From contig CAKOTF010000005.1 of assembly GCA_934120045.1 (NCBI GenBank), positions 1-64,000 of the forward strand: a stretch of 64,000 bases of DNA. Direction: 5' to 3'. Made by a program: the position numbers and the translations under genes. Each line of letters starts with the position of its first letter. The first letter of the stretch is position 1. Origin of the DNA: an uncultured Clostridia bacterium (GTDB lineage Bacteria > Bacillota > Clostridia > TANB77 > CAG-508). Below the pieces are notes generated by a model. The model saw only the letters and a list, made by a program, of their open reading frames with translations. It was not told the DNA's origin and made no database searches. This document shows positions 33,833 through 43,506 of the stretch, in pieces.

Positions 33833-36031
33833 TTACACCTCCTCATTATATCTGTTCATTGCAGAACTTTTAAATATTTTCTTTGCAAATTTTCTTGCTA
33901 TTAATTGTGTTACTACAAACAAAATTAAATACATTAAAATACATTCATTTAATGTTATATATTTTATTAGATTTGCAATAAATTCGATTTTTATAATATC
34001 TTGTTTTACCAGATATCCAAAGGTTAATACCATTAAATATGATAATGTTGAATTTATAAATAATTCAATATTTAATATTTTCATTGTACTCTTAGATGTT
34101 GCTCCTAACATTCTTAAAGTTGTATAATATATATTTCTTGATTTTAGAATAATACTTATTATCAAATATGATATAAAAAATACCACTATTATTACAAATA
34201 TTGTTACTACTACTTTAAATATTTTTACAATCTGGCTTTCATTTTCATATTCCACTTTAAAGTCTGTAGCCTTTTTAGGTTTTAGTCCCAAATTTTCCAA
34301 TTCACTCATTGTTTGATCTATTATACTTGCATCTTTTACATATACACTTGATTGATATGATGGCTTATCATATAATGAGTTGTAATCATCAGGATTTATA
34401 ATTATTGCATTTTGATAATAACTATAATCTGTATATCCTGTTAACTTCTTTAGATTTGACTTTGTAAATGTTTTTGTAATTGTTAAATCAATATTATCTT
34501 CATAATAAATATTGCTTACACTTATATTTATATTTTGATTTATTATTTTATTATTTTTAAACTGATATTTTAAATCATCATTTACAATTGCTGTACCTGG
34601 TTCAACATCTTCACTTGTTTCAATAGTGTATTGTACATATTTATCATTTAATAATGTTTTCATATCACTATATTGATTATGCACATAAGATCTTACTATT
34701 TTTTTAACTTCATTTGATACATAAAAAGTTCTATCATATATAGTATTGTTTTCATTATATTGAATTCCAACTATTTTTACTGTTTTTATTGTATCTCCTT
34801 CTCTATATGATTTTTGTAGCGAAAATTCACTATTTAATGTTTCATCTAACATTTGTGTTATAGTATAGTCATCTTTATTTGCTTTTAAGATAATTTCGTC
34901 ATCATTTTCTGGCATTCTTCCTATATCTATGTTTCCTTTGAAATTGTTTATATCTTTTATATATCCATAAGTATCTATAGAATCATTTCTTAATATAAAT
35001 TGTGTATCTAACGAAATGTCATCTTCTACTATATAATCTATATTTGATAATTGTTTTATTTTATTATAATCATCTTCTGTAAATGGTTCTCTATTTTGTT
35101 TATTTATTAATATTCTTTCTTTTGAAATATCTCTTAAATTTGCACTATATCCACTACTTTCTTCTGTTGAATGTTCTACTAATTTAAATGCTGAATATTC
35201 AGCTAAAAATGCAACACTCATAAATGTAAATACTATAAATAATAATATAAATTTTGAGAATATATTAAATGTATTTCTAATTCCTAATCTATATTGATTT
35301 GGAATTGTTATATTTTTCCCACTTGCTTGTGTTATTTTTGAATCTTCATTTATATTTTTTATTTCAGTGTTTTGTATCATTCTTCCATCATGCATTTTTA
35401 TTATTCTTGTTGCATATTTTTCAACTTGTTCTATATTATGTGTTACAATAACTACTAATTTGTCTTTTGCTACATTTTTTAATAATTCTATAATTTCATA
35501 TGCTGACTTTGTATCTAAATTTCCAGTTGGCTCATCTGCAACAATTATTGGTGTATCTTTTACAATTGCTCTTGCTATTGCTACTCTTTGTTTTTGCCCT
35601 CCTGATAGTTTTGATACTTTTGTATTTTTAAATTTTGTGAGTCCTACTTTATCAATTATATCAAGTACTTTTTTCTTTATCTGTTTTCTTTTATATCCAT
35701 TTAACAGTAATACTAGTTCTACATTTTGGTATACTGTATAACTATTAATTAAATTGAAACTTTGAAAAATATTTGCTATATATTTTTTTCTATATTCTTC
35801 AAAATCTTTTTCAGTATAATGGCTTGTTTCTTTGCCATTTATATACATTTCTCCTTCTTCATAACTGTCAATTCCTGATATTACATTTAAAAGTGTGCTT
35901 TTCCCACTTCCGGATTCTCCTGTTATTATTACAAATTCACCTATGTTTAATTCTAAATTTACTTTTGATATTCCTGTTGCTACAATTCCATTTGTGTAAT
36001 AAATTTTTGATACATTTTCTAATTTTAACAT
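33833..36031 (-). CDS. ABC transporter ATPase-permease fusion
   Basis: A 732-residue protein with the same layout as its neighbour at 31378-33828: an N-terminal ATPase domain (GESGSGKSTLLNVISG, LSGGQKQRVAIARAIV, VADEPTGNLD, VTHN) and a C-terminal permease with membrane segments at about 255, 610, 655 and 690. The extracytoplasmic domain has IGRMPENDDEIILK, the same kind of element as in the partner. Its stop is five bases before the partner's start, and the partner's ribosome binding site lies in the end of this gene, so translation is coupled. With the adjacent two-component system it suggests a peptide-sensing or detoxifying unit, but the domain order differs from BceAB. Confidence 0.88.
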   Translation of the reverse strand: MLKLENVSKIYYTNGIVATGISKVNLELNIGEFVIITGESGSGKSTLLNVISGIDSYEEGEMYINGKETSHYTEKDFEEYRKKYIANIFQSFNLINSYTVYQNVELVLLLNGYKRKQIKKKVLDIIDKVGLTKFKNTKVSKLSGGQKQRVAIARAIVKDTPIIVADEPTGNLDTKSAYEIIELLKNVAKDKLVVIVTHNIEQVEKYATRIIKMHDGRMIQNTEIKNINEDSKITQASGKNITIPNQYRLGIRNTFNIFSKFILLFIVFTFMSVAFLAEYSAFKLVEHSTEESSGYSANLRDISKERILINKQNREPFTEDDYNKIKQLSNIDYIVEDDISLDTQFILRNDSIDTYGYIKDINNFKGNIDIGRMPENDDEIILKANKDDYTITQMLDETLNSEFSLQKSYREGDTIKTVKIVGIQYNENNTIYDRTFYVSNEVKKIVRSYVHNQYSDMKTLLNDKYVQYTIETSEDVEPGTAIVNDDLKYQFKNNKIINQNINISVSNIYYEDNIDLTITKTFTKSNLKKLTGYTDYSYYQNAIIINPDDYNSLYDKPSYQSSVYVKDASIIDQTMSELENLGLKPKKATDFKVEYENESQIVKIFKVVVTIFVIIVVFFISYLIISIILKSRNIYYTTLRMLGATSKSTMKILNIELFINSTLSYLMVLTFGYLVKQDIIKIEFIANLIKYITLNECILMYLILFVVTQLIARKFAKKIFKSSAMNRYNEEV

Positions 36032-36267
36032 ATGTATTTTCCCCTTTTTATATTTTTGATTAAATAGAAAAATATGGCAAGTTTTTTCTTACCATATTGA
36101 TTATATAATTTTATAAATTTGTAGTCAATGAATATTTTATTAATTTTTATAGCTTAATACTTAATAACAAGTATTAAGCTATAATTTTAATTAATGACTA
36201 TCATAGCATTTTGCTATGGACACTAATGTAATAATAATATATGAAAAAAATTAAATTATATGTGAAA
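36032..36267. other. Intergenic stretch with several hairpins
   Basis: No convincing gene. A stem ATATGGTAAG / CTTGCCATAT with T-tail on the minus strand lies at about 36071-36096, a perfect 16-pair stem (TTATAGCTTAATACTT / AAGTATTAAGCTATAA) at 36147-36184, and a 7-pair stem (CATAGCA / TGCTATG) at 36202-36218. They may form part of the leader of the ABC operon, or be remnants of mobile palindromes. Confidence 0.5.
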
Positions 36268-36304
36268 CAGAAAAATGAGTGAAGAAATTCTCACTCATTT
36301 TCTG
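36268..36304 (-). terminator. Terminator of the LRV/HEAT-repeat operon
   Basis: A long stem (CAGAAAATGAGTGA with TCACTCATTTTTCTG, one bulge) followed by a short T-containing tail on the minus strand, about 35 bases after the stop codon at 36338. Confidence 0.7.
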
Positions 36305-36337
36305 CAAAACAAAAACTCTTTTTACATTTTTATTTTG

Positions 36338-37447
36338 CTACTTATTTATCTTTACTTCTATGTTAAAATATTTAGCAGTCTCCAATTTAGTCCATCCTTT
36401 TTCATCACTTACTCGATTAAGAAATGCATTTACCAATATGTCATATCTCCTTTGACAATCAGTAAGTACTTCTTCATATCTCCTTATCCATACTTCTATA
36501 TTAAAATATTTAGCAGCCTCCAATTTAGTCCATCCTTTTTCATCACTTACTCGATTAAGAAATGCCTCCACAGATGAGTCACATTTCTTTTTACAATCAA
36601 TAAGTTCATCTAACAATAAACGATGTTTCCTGTTCCAAGAAAAAAATATAACATCTGCATTAGCTTTTTCATTCATCAATTGATTACGAAATGCTTCTCT
36701 CGACAAATAACATTTATTTTTGCAATCAGCAAGTTCGTCTAACAATAAACGATGTTTCCTTACCCAAGCATTAAATATAACTTCTGCATTATCATCCTCC
36801 AAATACAATCTATTAATAATGTCAAAATTTGTAGTTTTTGCCACTGCATACAATCTAATATCTGCACATTCATCTTTTGAAGCCTTAATTAAAATATCTT
36901 CATCCATTTCATTTTGCACAACATACAGACGAACTTGATATGAACTATTTTCCATCATTTCTAGACGTTTTTCATTACTCATATAAATAAAATATTTATA
37001 CAAAGCCTCCATTCTTATCTTTTCCATACTATTATTCTGTACTATCCATAAAGCAAGTTCATCATCAATATTTCTGTTTAAGACTGCTTGTAATCGTACA
37101 AATTCTGATTTATCTTCAACAAGCCTCTTAATAAAATGTTCACTGGCTGTATATAATGCAAAAGTTGCACGAGCAATTTCATCACTATCTTCAGCAATCT
37201 TTGCTTGTATAACATCGCTAGCCTTTGGATTTAATGCTGTGGCAACACGTACTGCTATCGAATCATCATTTGCTAGCTCAGTTAAAACCTCATCATTTAC
37301 ATCTGGGTTTAATGCAACAGAAATTCTAACAGCCTCATCACTATCATCTTTCAGAGCAAGTATTAAATTATTATTGCTATTACTAGAAGAGGCTATCTCT
37401 TGCCTTGTGCGGGAACTAAATTTCTCTAACTCAATAGTAAATTCCAT
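36338..37447 (-). CDS. LRV/HEAT-like repeat protein with duplicated C-terminal units
   Basis: A 369-residue helical-repeat protein. Residues about 1-225 hold units of 24 residues such as NPDVNDEVLTELANDDSIAV and SDEIARATFALYTASEHFIK, the style of the leucine-rich variant (LRV) repeats that stack like HEAT repeats. The C-terminal 140 residues differ: RKHRLLLDEL(A/I)DCK occurs twice, and FLNRVSDEKGWTKLE plus AKYFNIEV occurs twice with one changed residue, clearly from a recent DNA duplication. The start ATG has GAGGTG. The protein is a paralogue of the one at 37478-38533, 30 bases upstream in the same operon. A protein-binding scaffold is likely; the partner is unknown. Confidence 0.72.
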   Translation of the reverse strand: MEFTIELEKFSSRTRQEIASSSNSNNNLILALKDDSDEAVRISVALNPDVNDEVLTELANDDSIAVRVATALNPKASDVIQAKIAEDSDEIARATFALYTASEHFIKRLVEDKSEFVRLQAVLNRNIDDELALWIVQNNSMEKIRMEALYKYFIYMSNEKRLEMMENSSYQVRLYVVQNEMDEDILIKASKDECADIRLYAVAKTTNFDIINRLYLEDDNAEVIFNAWVRKHRLLLDELADCKNKCYLSREAFRNQLMNEKANADVIFFSWNRKHRLLLDELIDCKKKCDSSVEAFLNRVSDEKGWTKLEAAKYFNIEVWIRRYEEVLTDCQRRYDILVNAFLNRVSDEKGWTKLETAKYFNIEVKINK

Positions 37448-37477
37448 TTTATCACCTCATTAGTAGTTTCCCAATTT

Positions 37478-38533
37478 TCATTGCCATTGTCTCTTTTCCT
37501 TAAGTACCTCGTCATGCTGTCTAAGTTTTCTATTCGCTAAGCATTTAACTTCTTCTGATTTATCCTTTCTAAGTCTCCTAAGAATTTCTAAAGTTACATA
37601 CCCATTGCCAACAACAGCTAATCTAACTTGTTCTTCAGAATCATATGACAATTTCTTAAGGATATCCCTCCTTTTTATTTTTGCAGCAACCATTTCTCTC
37701 ACTTCTGGACATGTGTCTTTTGCAAGTTTTACTAAAATTCTATCTATGACTTTCGTATAACTTACAACAGCAACACGAACTTTTTTGCTAGGATCCTCTG
37801 CTAATTTTTCCAGTACCACCTCACTCAAAGTCAATTTTTTTACAATATGCAATCGAATTTCTTCTGACAAATTATCAAGCAACTTAATAAGAATTTCATC
37901 TGGCCAGTTAAAATTGTCCAAAGCCATAATTTTCATACTTTCTATGCTGCAATTTTGTACAATCCATACTCGTAGTTCTAATTTCATTTCAAGATTAGCC
38001 AAAACACTTTTTCTTACTATTTCGGATTCGTCCTCAGAAAGCTTTTTTAACAAATCTTCATCTGAAGTTTTAGTTGCAACCAATGAGCGAATCTCTCTAC
38101 AAGGATCTTCTGCCAATATTTTCCATGTTCTTTCATATATTTTTCTTTTTTTATCATACGAACCCATTAAAACATTCTGTCGAACAAAATAACTATTATC
38201 ACTCGCCAATTTATTAAGAGTAATTTCACTTGTTTTTTCATTATGAGCAACACCAGCCCGAACCAAAACATCTTTATCTCTCGATAATTTATCTAAAGAT
38301 AAAGAACTTGTCTTTACATTATTGGCAACATTATAACGAACAATATTATCATTATCATTTGCCAATTCATCTAAAATTAATTCTCCTGTATTTTTATTAG
38401 CCGCAACTGCCCTCCTAACACGAACTTCTTTATCTTTTGAAAGCTCAGCAAGCAAATCTGCATTATCTGTTTCAAAAGCTATTAATTCCCTTGCCTTTAC
38501 TGAAAGCTCCTCTAATCTAATAATAACTTTCAT
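37478..38533 (-). CDS. LRV/HEAT-like repeat protein
   Basis: A 351-residue protein made of about a dozen 24-residue LRV-type units: LLAELSKDKEVRVRRAVAAN, LILDELANDNDNIVRYNVAN, LSLDKLSRDKDVLVRAGVAH and so on, with the D-x-x-x-x-V-R pattern. No signal or catalytic motif is seen. AGGAGG stands before the ATG. It is the first gene after a consensus promoter with an 85-base leader (38618-38646). Its N-terminus (LEELSVKARELIA) resembles that of the second paralogue (LEKFSSRTRQEIA), so the pair arose by tandem duplication. No biochemical role can be deduced. Confidence 0.75.
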   Translation of the reverse strand: MKVIIRLEELSVKARELIAFETDNADLLAELSKDKEVRVRRAVAANKNTGELILDELANDNDNIVRYNVANNVKTSSLSLDKLSRDKDVLVRAGVAHNEKTSEITLNKLASDNSYFVRQNVLMGSYDKKRKIYERTWKILAEDPCREIRSLVATKTSDEDLLKKLSEDESEIVRKSVLANLEMKLELRVWIVQNCSIESMKIMALDNFNWPDEILIKLLDNLSEEIRLHIVKKLTLSEVVLEKLAEDPSKKVRVAVVSYTKVIDRILVKLAKDTCPEVREMVAAKIKRRDILKKLSYDSEEQVRLAVVGNGYVTLEILRRLRKDKSEEVKCLANRKLRQHDEVLKEKRQWQ

Positions 38534-38617
38534 TTGTTTACCTCCTAGTATTTACTATTTAGAGATATTGCTTACTTGTACACTTTATTTTCCCTGTACT
38601 TAGGATTTACATTGCGT

Positions 38618-38646
38618 ATTATATAGCCATTATCTAACTTTGTCAA
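38618..38646 (-). promoter_or_regulatory. Consensus promoter of the LRV/HEAT-repeat operon
   Basis: TTGACA (38641-38646), 17 bases, TATAAT (38618-38623) on the minus strand. It overlaps the region directly after the sortase gene, about 15 bases from its stop codon. Confidence 0.82.
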
Positions 38647-38660
38647 GTTTTCATAATATT

Positions 38661-39359
38661 TTATTTATTACTTACTAACTTTCCTCTCACAAGTAATCTG
38701 TGTGAATTAACCCCATATGGAGTACAAGTAATAAGTGTAGCAAACTTTTTTCCATCTTCAATTCCTAAATTTTCTGTATTATTAGGTTCTACTACAAGAA
38801 TTTGATCTACTTCATAAACAAATTTATACTTTAAAACAGATATTTCAAATTTATCTCCAATTTCCATCTTATTTAAATCTGTTAATAACTTAGCAGAAGG
38901 TAAACCTGTATGTCCTGCTAAAATAACATGTGAACTTGAACTATCAACAGGCAATGAAGAACCTTTCATATGACCTATTCCATTTTGTAAAACAGATTTT
39001 TCACTTCCATGAAATATTGGTGCTTTAACATTTATTTTATCTATTGTTAAATATCCCATTATTCCTGAATCATCTAATGATAATAAATCATAATATCCTC
39101 TTTCATCTGCCTTTTCTGTATTTTCTTCTAATGTTCCAGAAAGTAATAAATTATTATATTCCTGAGCTTTTCTAATCATCAAATTATATTCATCATTTGT
39201 TAATTTTTGTATCTTAACATCATATTCAGATACTTCTTTTGTTTGAAGTTTTTCGTTGATAAAATTACTAATAAAAGGATATAAAAATATTAATAATCCT
39301 ATAACAAATATCATTACAAACAAAATGTTTATCCAATATTTCTTAAAAAATTTTAACAT
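38661..39359 (-). CDS. srtC: Class C sortase (pilus-assembling)
   Basis: Covalently joins pilin subunits on the outside of the cell membrane. The 232-residue protein has an N-terminal membrane anchor (about residues 10-30), the catalytic histidine in HVILAGHTGLPSAKLL (about 150), the catalytic cysteine in TLITCTPYGVNSHRLLVRG (about 212) and the arginine in that same stretch. The TLxTCTPYGxNxHRLLVRG motif marks class C. The lid aspartate-proline region is less clear. It follows the major pilin gene by about 18 bases and ends the pilus operon. Confidence 0.93.
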   Translation of the reverse strand: MLKFFKKYWINILFVMIFVIGLLIFLYPFISNFINEKLQTKEVSEYDVKIQKLTNDEYNLMIRKAQEYNNLLLSGTLEENTEKADERGYYDLLSLDDSGIMGYLTIDKINVKAPIFHGSEKSVLQNGIGHMKGSSLPVDSSSSHVILAGHTGLPSAKLLTDLNKMEIGDKFEISVLKYKFVYEVDQILVVEPNNTENLGIEDGKKFATLITCTPYGVNSHRLLVRGKLVSNK

Positions 39360-39377
39360 TATTATATCCCTTTCATA

Positions 39378-40937
39378 CTAATTTTCTTTTGAATATACTG
39401 ATTTATTTTTCTTCATTTTTATAACTAAAACACCTAATGCACTAATCATTAAAACAATTCCTGCAGTTGTAAAGAGTGTTGTTCCCATTCCACCTGTTGA
39501 TGGTAAAAGTCCTTTTTGAGCATTTAATATATCAATAGTAAATTCTGCAACACCATCTTTTGTTTGTACTCCTGTAACATATCCATTTGCTGAATTTGAC
39601 ATTGGTAAATATTCAAAATCTGCATCTTCAAGAATTCCATCATCATTAAATCTTGGTGTTATTTTAAATACAAATTCAAAGTTTGGTGTATTATATCCTT
39701 CTGGAGCTTCTGTTTCAATTAATGTATATGTTCCTTCTTTTAATCCTGATATTTGGATTTTTCCTGCATCAACTTCTGCACCATCTTTTTCTTTTGTTCC
39801 TGATGAAGTTAATACTGTTGCATCTTCTTTGTTTTCAACTTCTCCTGTTAATTTTCCATTTTCATCAAATGTAGCATATTTTCCATTTGAAAGTTTTAAT
39901 ATAAATTTTGCACCATTTAATGTTTCATCTTTTGAATTCTTTTTTGTTATATCAAATGTAAATGAATATACATGAACAATATCTGGTGTTGATTCACCTT
40001 TTCCATCAGCTTTTGGATCATTTGAGTATATTAATTTTACTTGGTTAGTATTGTCTTTTTCAATTGCTGCTTCTGAATTTAATTTTGCAGAATATGTAAT
40101 TTTTATTTCTGCACCAGCATTGTCTTTTTGTGAAATAAAATCATTGAATTTTATCTCTAGGCTTGTTGTTCCATTTGCATTTGTTATCTTAGAAATTGTT
40201 GCATTTGTATATGTTTTACCCCCTATTGTTATTTCTATATCATTATTAAAGTCTAATCCTTTTGACATTGTATCTTCTACATTGAATTCATATTTGTCAT
40301 ATCCAATCATTCTTGGAACTTCTGTTGTTATTGTAAAGTTTACATTTTCACCAACATTTGCTGTTGCTACATCTGCCTCTTTTTCTATGTGAATATCATC
40401 TGTTTTAATTTTTACTTCTTCACTTTGAATTAAGCTTGAAAGTATTGCTGCTGATCTAGCTTTTGATACTGTATTATTAGGATTTTCTGTTTCGTCATAT
40501 ACTAAATAATATCCTTCATCTAATCCTGTAAATTCAACATATCTTTCATCTTCTCCAACTGTTTTTACATCTATTCTTGAAGTTTTGCTTGCTAATGTTG
40601 CACTATTAGCAGGATCTGTACAGAAATTATAATATTCTAATGCTAAATTTGTTAAACTTGTAGAATCATTTTCATAATTTCTTAATTCCTCTAATACTTG
40701 ATATATATTTGCATATCCTTTACTTGTAAAGAATCCTTCTGATGCTAAACCATCCCATGAATAATGGTAATTATCATTGTCTTCTACTGTTAAATTAAAT
40801 AATTTATATACTGATAATGTTCTTCCCGCTACATCACCTGTAACAGTTAATGTTAAGTTATTAGCAGCAAAACTTAGTGGACATACTGCAATAATGGCTA
40901 ATAAAACAATTGTCAAAATTGAAATAATTTTTTTCAT
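39378..40937 (-). CDS. Major pilin, LPXTG-anchored, SpaA-like
   Basis: A 519-residue surface protein. The signal peptide is at residues 1-25 (LAIIAVCPLSFAA), then come three or four beta-sandwich domains of the Cna-B/SpaA type that form lysine-asparagine cross-links; the E-box is YTLIETEAPEGYNTP (about residue 405). The C-terminus carries LPSTGGMGTTLF, a membrane segment and a charged tail MKKNKS, the LPXTG sorting signal. Together with the adjacent class C sortase and the second LPXTG-like protein this is a sortase-assembled pilus of Gram-positive type. The pilin-motif lysine is not certain from sequence alone. Confidence 0.92.
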   Translation of the reverse strand: MKKIISILTIVLLAIIAVCPLSFAANNLTLTVTGDVAGRTLSVYKLFNLTVEDNDNYHYSWDGLASEGFFTSKGYANIYQVLEELRNYENDSTSLTNLALEYYNFCTDPANSATLASKTSRIDVKTVGEDERYVEFTGLDEGYYLVYDETENPNNTVSKARSAAILSSLIQSEEVKIKTDDIHIEKEADVATANVGENVNFTITTEVPRMIGYDKYEFNVEDTMSKGLDFNNDIEITIGGKTYTNATISKITNANGTTSLEIKFNDFISQKDNAGAEIKITYSAKLNSEAAIEKDNTNQVKLIYSNDPKADGKGESTPDIVHVYSFTFDITKKNSKDETLNGAKFILKLSNGKYATFDENGKLTGEVENKEDATVLTSSGTKEKDGAEVDAGKIQISGLKEGTYTLIETEAPEGYNTPNFEFVFKITPRFNDDGILEDADFEYLPMSNSANGYVTGVQTKDGVAEFTIDILNAQKGLLPSTGGMGTTLFTTAGIVLMISALGVLVIKMKKNKSVYSKEN

Positions 40938-40940
40938 TTT

Positions 40941-42281
40941 CTAATGTTCCTTTCTAATAAATAAAATAAGTGAAGTACCAATTAAAAAGATACCTATTAA
41001 ACAAATCTTAAAATTTCCATCACCTCCTGTTTCTGGCATAATTGTATATGAATCTATTGGAGTTAACTTATTTGTGAAATTTAGCTTTAACATTTGTTTT
41101 TCTTCCAATAGTTCTTCATTATCATCAGCATAATTGTTATATCCCAATATACTTGCCTTATCTCCTAAAGTTTCTTCTTTGGATTGATTTTTATATGTAT
41201 CTATTGTTACTTTAGGATCTTGTATATTATATGAACATGAGGTAGTATAATATGGTAAATTATAATTATCTTCTTTTATTGTATATGTTATTCCATATTT
41301 TGTTTTCACTTTCCATTTATATGTTAATATATATTCATCATTTGTTGAATTGTTTTCTATATCATCATGATTTTCTAAATTTAATATTTTTATATCTGTT
41401 CCACCTTTTAATGTAATATTAAAAAGTGATTTTGATATTGATTTATTTTGTTCAAATGAATATCCTGTTAATTCTTCAATTACATCTTTGTTTCCTTTAA
41501 ATGTTTTTGTTACTATTATTTGACCTTCTTTTCTTACTAATTTTCCATCTATATGCCAGAAATTACTATGCAATTTGAATACATACCATCTTACTTCATA
41601 ATGGTCTGTATTTAATTCATCTACTTTTATGCTTTTTCCATCTATTGATAATATATTTACATATTGTTTTAATTCTTTAAATATGTATTCATCTGTTGGA
41701 AATGATACTATATATATTGAACCATCTTTTTTGTCTCCAACTAATTTTCTTATTTCTTTATCTGCTTTATATGAATTATCTTTAGTTTCTCCTACTATAT
41801 AATAGTTTGTGTCTGCTGTTGCATTTTTAACATCACATTCCCATAACATTGGTGTAAATTTGTCTGGGTCTTGACCTCCTACATTTCCTCCTGCGTCCAA
41901 CGCTTCTGATTTGTAATTTATAAAAAATCTTACATATTGATAGTTTTTCTTTTTTTGGGCTTGGGTACTAATTGCTTTTTCTTTTGTTGATTGTGTTATA
42001 GTAGTTTGTTCTTGTTTTTGTTGTGTACTATTTTCTTGTTTATCTTCATTTGTACTTGTTTTTATATCATTATTTATTGTTCCTTCTGATTGAGGCTTGA
42101 CACTTTTAGTTAGATTAGTTGATTCTGTAATTGCTGTTTTTGTACTTTGAGTTATATTTATTTGCTTATCTATACTTGTTGAAATTGTATTTTCTGCATT
42201 TACAATATTTGTAGTTATAAATAAAGTTATTGTTATAATTACAATATTAAATATTATTTTAGAAAATCTTTTTATATTCAT
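40941..42281 (-). CDS. Surface protein with LPXTG-like signal, probable minor pilin or adhesin
   Basis: A protein of about 446 residues. The ATG at 42281 (MNIKRFSKI) has AAAGGAAAA before it and starts a normal signal peptide (to about residue 26, NIVNAEN); longer in-frame starts lack a site. Residues 30-110 form a Ser/Thr/Gln/Lys-rich linker (TQQKQEQTTITQSTKE). The rest is beta-rich with several Trp and Tyr. The C-terminus MPETGGDGNFK, a membrane segment and RKEH form a sorting signal of the L/M-P-x-T-G type, with methionine in place of leucine. It is the first gene of the pilus operon, four bases before the major pilin, so a tip or base pilin is likely. Confidence 0.78.
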   Translation of the reverse strand: MNIKRFSKIIFNIVIITITLFITTNIVNAENTISTSIDKQINITQSTKTAITESTNLTKSVKPQSEGTINNDIKTSTNEDKQENSTQQKQEQTTITQSTKEKAISTQAQKKKNYQYVRFFINYKSEALDAGGNVGGQDPDKFTPMLWECDVKNATADTNYYIVGETKDNSYKADKEIRKLVGDKKDGSIYIVSFPTDEYIFKELKQYVNILSIDGKSIKVDELNTDHYEVRWYVFKLHSNFWHIDGKLVRKEGQIIVTKTFKGNKDVIEELTGYSFEQNKSISKSLFNITLKGGTDIKILNLENHDDIENNSTNDEYILTYKWKVKTKYGITYTIKEDNYNLPYYTTSCSYNIQDPKVTIDTYKNQSKEETLGDKASILGYNNYADDNEELLEEKQMLKLNFTNKLTPIDSYTIMPETGGDGNFKICLIGIFLIGTSLILFIRKEH

Positions 42282-42417
42282 TATGTTTTCCTTTCTTTTA
42301 ATACTTACTTTAAAATTATATGCAGTCATAAAAGAAATAGAACCATAAAAAAAGAAAAAAGATTGAAAAAATTTTGACAATTTTCAATCTTTTTTATATT
42401 ATTCTATAAATACAACC
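42282..42417. other. Gap between the lipoprotein unit and the pilus operon
   Basis: A possible -10 TATAAT on the minus strand stands at about 42315-42320, without a clear -35. A palindrome AAAAGATTGAAAAtt / aaTTTTTCAATCTTTT lies at about 42357-42393. No gene is seen. Confidence 0.4.
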
Positions 42418-42450
42418 AAAAACAGAGTCCTTTTTACAGGACCCTGCTTT
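42418..42450 (-). terminator. Terminator of the lipoprotein gene
   Basis: Stem GCAGGGTCCT / AGGACTCTG with a 6-base loop and TTTTT on the minus strand. Confidence 0.82.
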
Positions 42451-42520
42451 TAAACCTTTAATCAAAGGATTTTATCACTGAACCTTGAACTAATTGAAAT
42501 CAATCTTCTTTTACACTAGC

Positions 42521-43375
42521 CTAATACTCCTCCATTTCCTTCTTATAGAAGTCACTGTTATAGTATTCATTCCAACAATTCGAAGTAAATGTTCCAATTT
42601 CATCATATTCTTCATCTGTTAACGGCATCTTGGTGTAGCCTTCCCATTTATAGCCTTCATACCACTTTCCATCAACTTTGGCAAAAATGCTATAGGACTC
42701 ATCATAAGGCCAATGAAAAGAACCAACAATAATATTTTCGATGTCATCAACTTGCGTCCATTCTTTGACATAGCTGATAATTTTACTTTCCATGTCCTTA
42801 TTGGTCATGATATGGCTTTCACACCATTCTACTGTACCAATTTGAACCTCAGAGCCATGTTGAAGCTCCTCATCTGTTCTCAGCACGACGTATTCAAAGT
42901 TATTTTCTTTCTTTTTGCACTCCTCCTTTAGCCGTTCATAGAGTTCCTCAGTCAAACTATCACCTGCACTAACAGTAATGTAATAACTATAGCATTTATC
43001 ATTGGTTGCATAAAATCCTCTAAGTTCATATGATGTATCTTCATATTTACCATTAAAGAAATATTCAGCAACTACAACATCTGCGTTTGCATTATCATTA
43101 ATGAATTGCTTAAGACATTGCCTTATTTCCTCATTACTTCCTAACTCCTCTTCTGAAAATGTATAAGTTACCAAATTTTGATTTTCATAGTCCCCCAAGC
43201 TATATCCAGAAGGACCAATTTCAACTATAACATTACACTCTTGGCTGTGAACGATATCCTCCTTCTTGCCACATGCTACAAGCATGCTAGTCATCATCAT
43301 CAAAGCAATGGCAATGAAAACAGATGCAAAACGCTTGTAGAAATTGTTAACGGACACAATGTTAGTACTAAACAT
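42521..43375 (-). CDS. Lipoprotein of unknown function, G+C-richer than its neighbours
   Basis: A protein of about 284 residues. The ATG at 43375 (MFSTNIVSV) has AGGAG eight bases before it. Residues 12-35 form a signal peptide that ends in a lipobox (MMTSMLVACGKKED), so the cysteine would be lipidated and the protein tethered to the membrane outside. The mature part is acidic and rich in aromatic residues (HWPYDESYSIFAKVDGKWYE), with pairs of cysteines. I do not recognise a domain. It has a perfect promoter (43462-43490) and its own terminator. Its higher G+C differs from the adjacent pilus and fmt genes and suggests transfer. Confidence 0.75.
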   Translation of the reverse strand: MFSTNIVSVNNFYKRFASVFIAIALMMMTSMLVACGKKEDIVHSQECNVIVEIGPSGYSLGDYENQNLVTYTFSEEELGSNEEIRQCLKQFINDNANADVVVAEYFFNGKYEDTSYELRGFYATNDKCYSYYITVSAGDSLTEELYERLKEECKKKENNFEYVVLRTDEELQHGSEVQIGTVEWCESHIMTNKDMESKIISYVKEWTQVDDIENIIVGSFHWPYDESYSIFAKVDGKWYEGYKWEGYTKMPLTDEEYDEIGTFTSNCWNEYYNSDFYKKEMEEY

Positions 43376-43461
43376 GTCGCATACTCCTATTCTTGGTTCG
43401 TTGTTTTTTTCACCTGTAATTAGGTGAGCATTCATATATAAGGTTTTACCTCATACCACAT

Positions 43462-43490
43462 ATTATAACATGCAAGTATAATTATGTCAA
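43462..43490 (-). promoter_or_regulatory. Consensus promoter of the lipoprotein gene
   Basis: TTGACA (43485-43490), 17 bases, TATAAT (43462-43467) on the minus strand. The leader has a small CACCT / AGGTG hairpin. Confidence 0.84.
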
Positions 43491-43506
43491 TTTTATATTT
43501 CTTATG

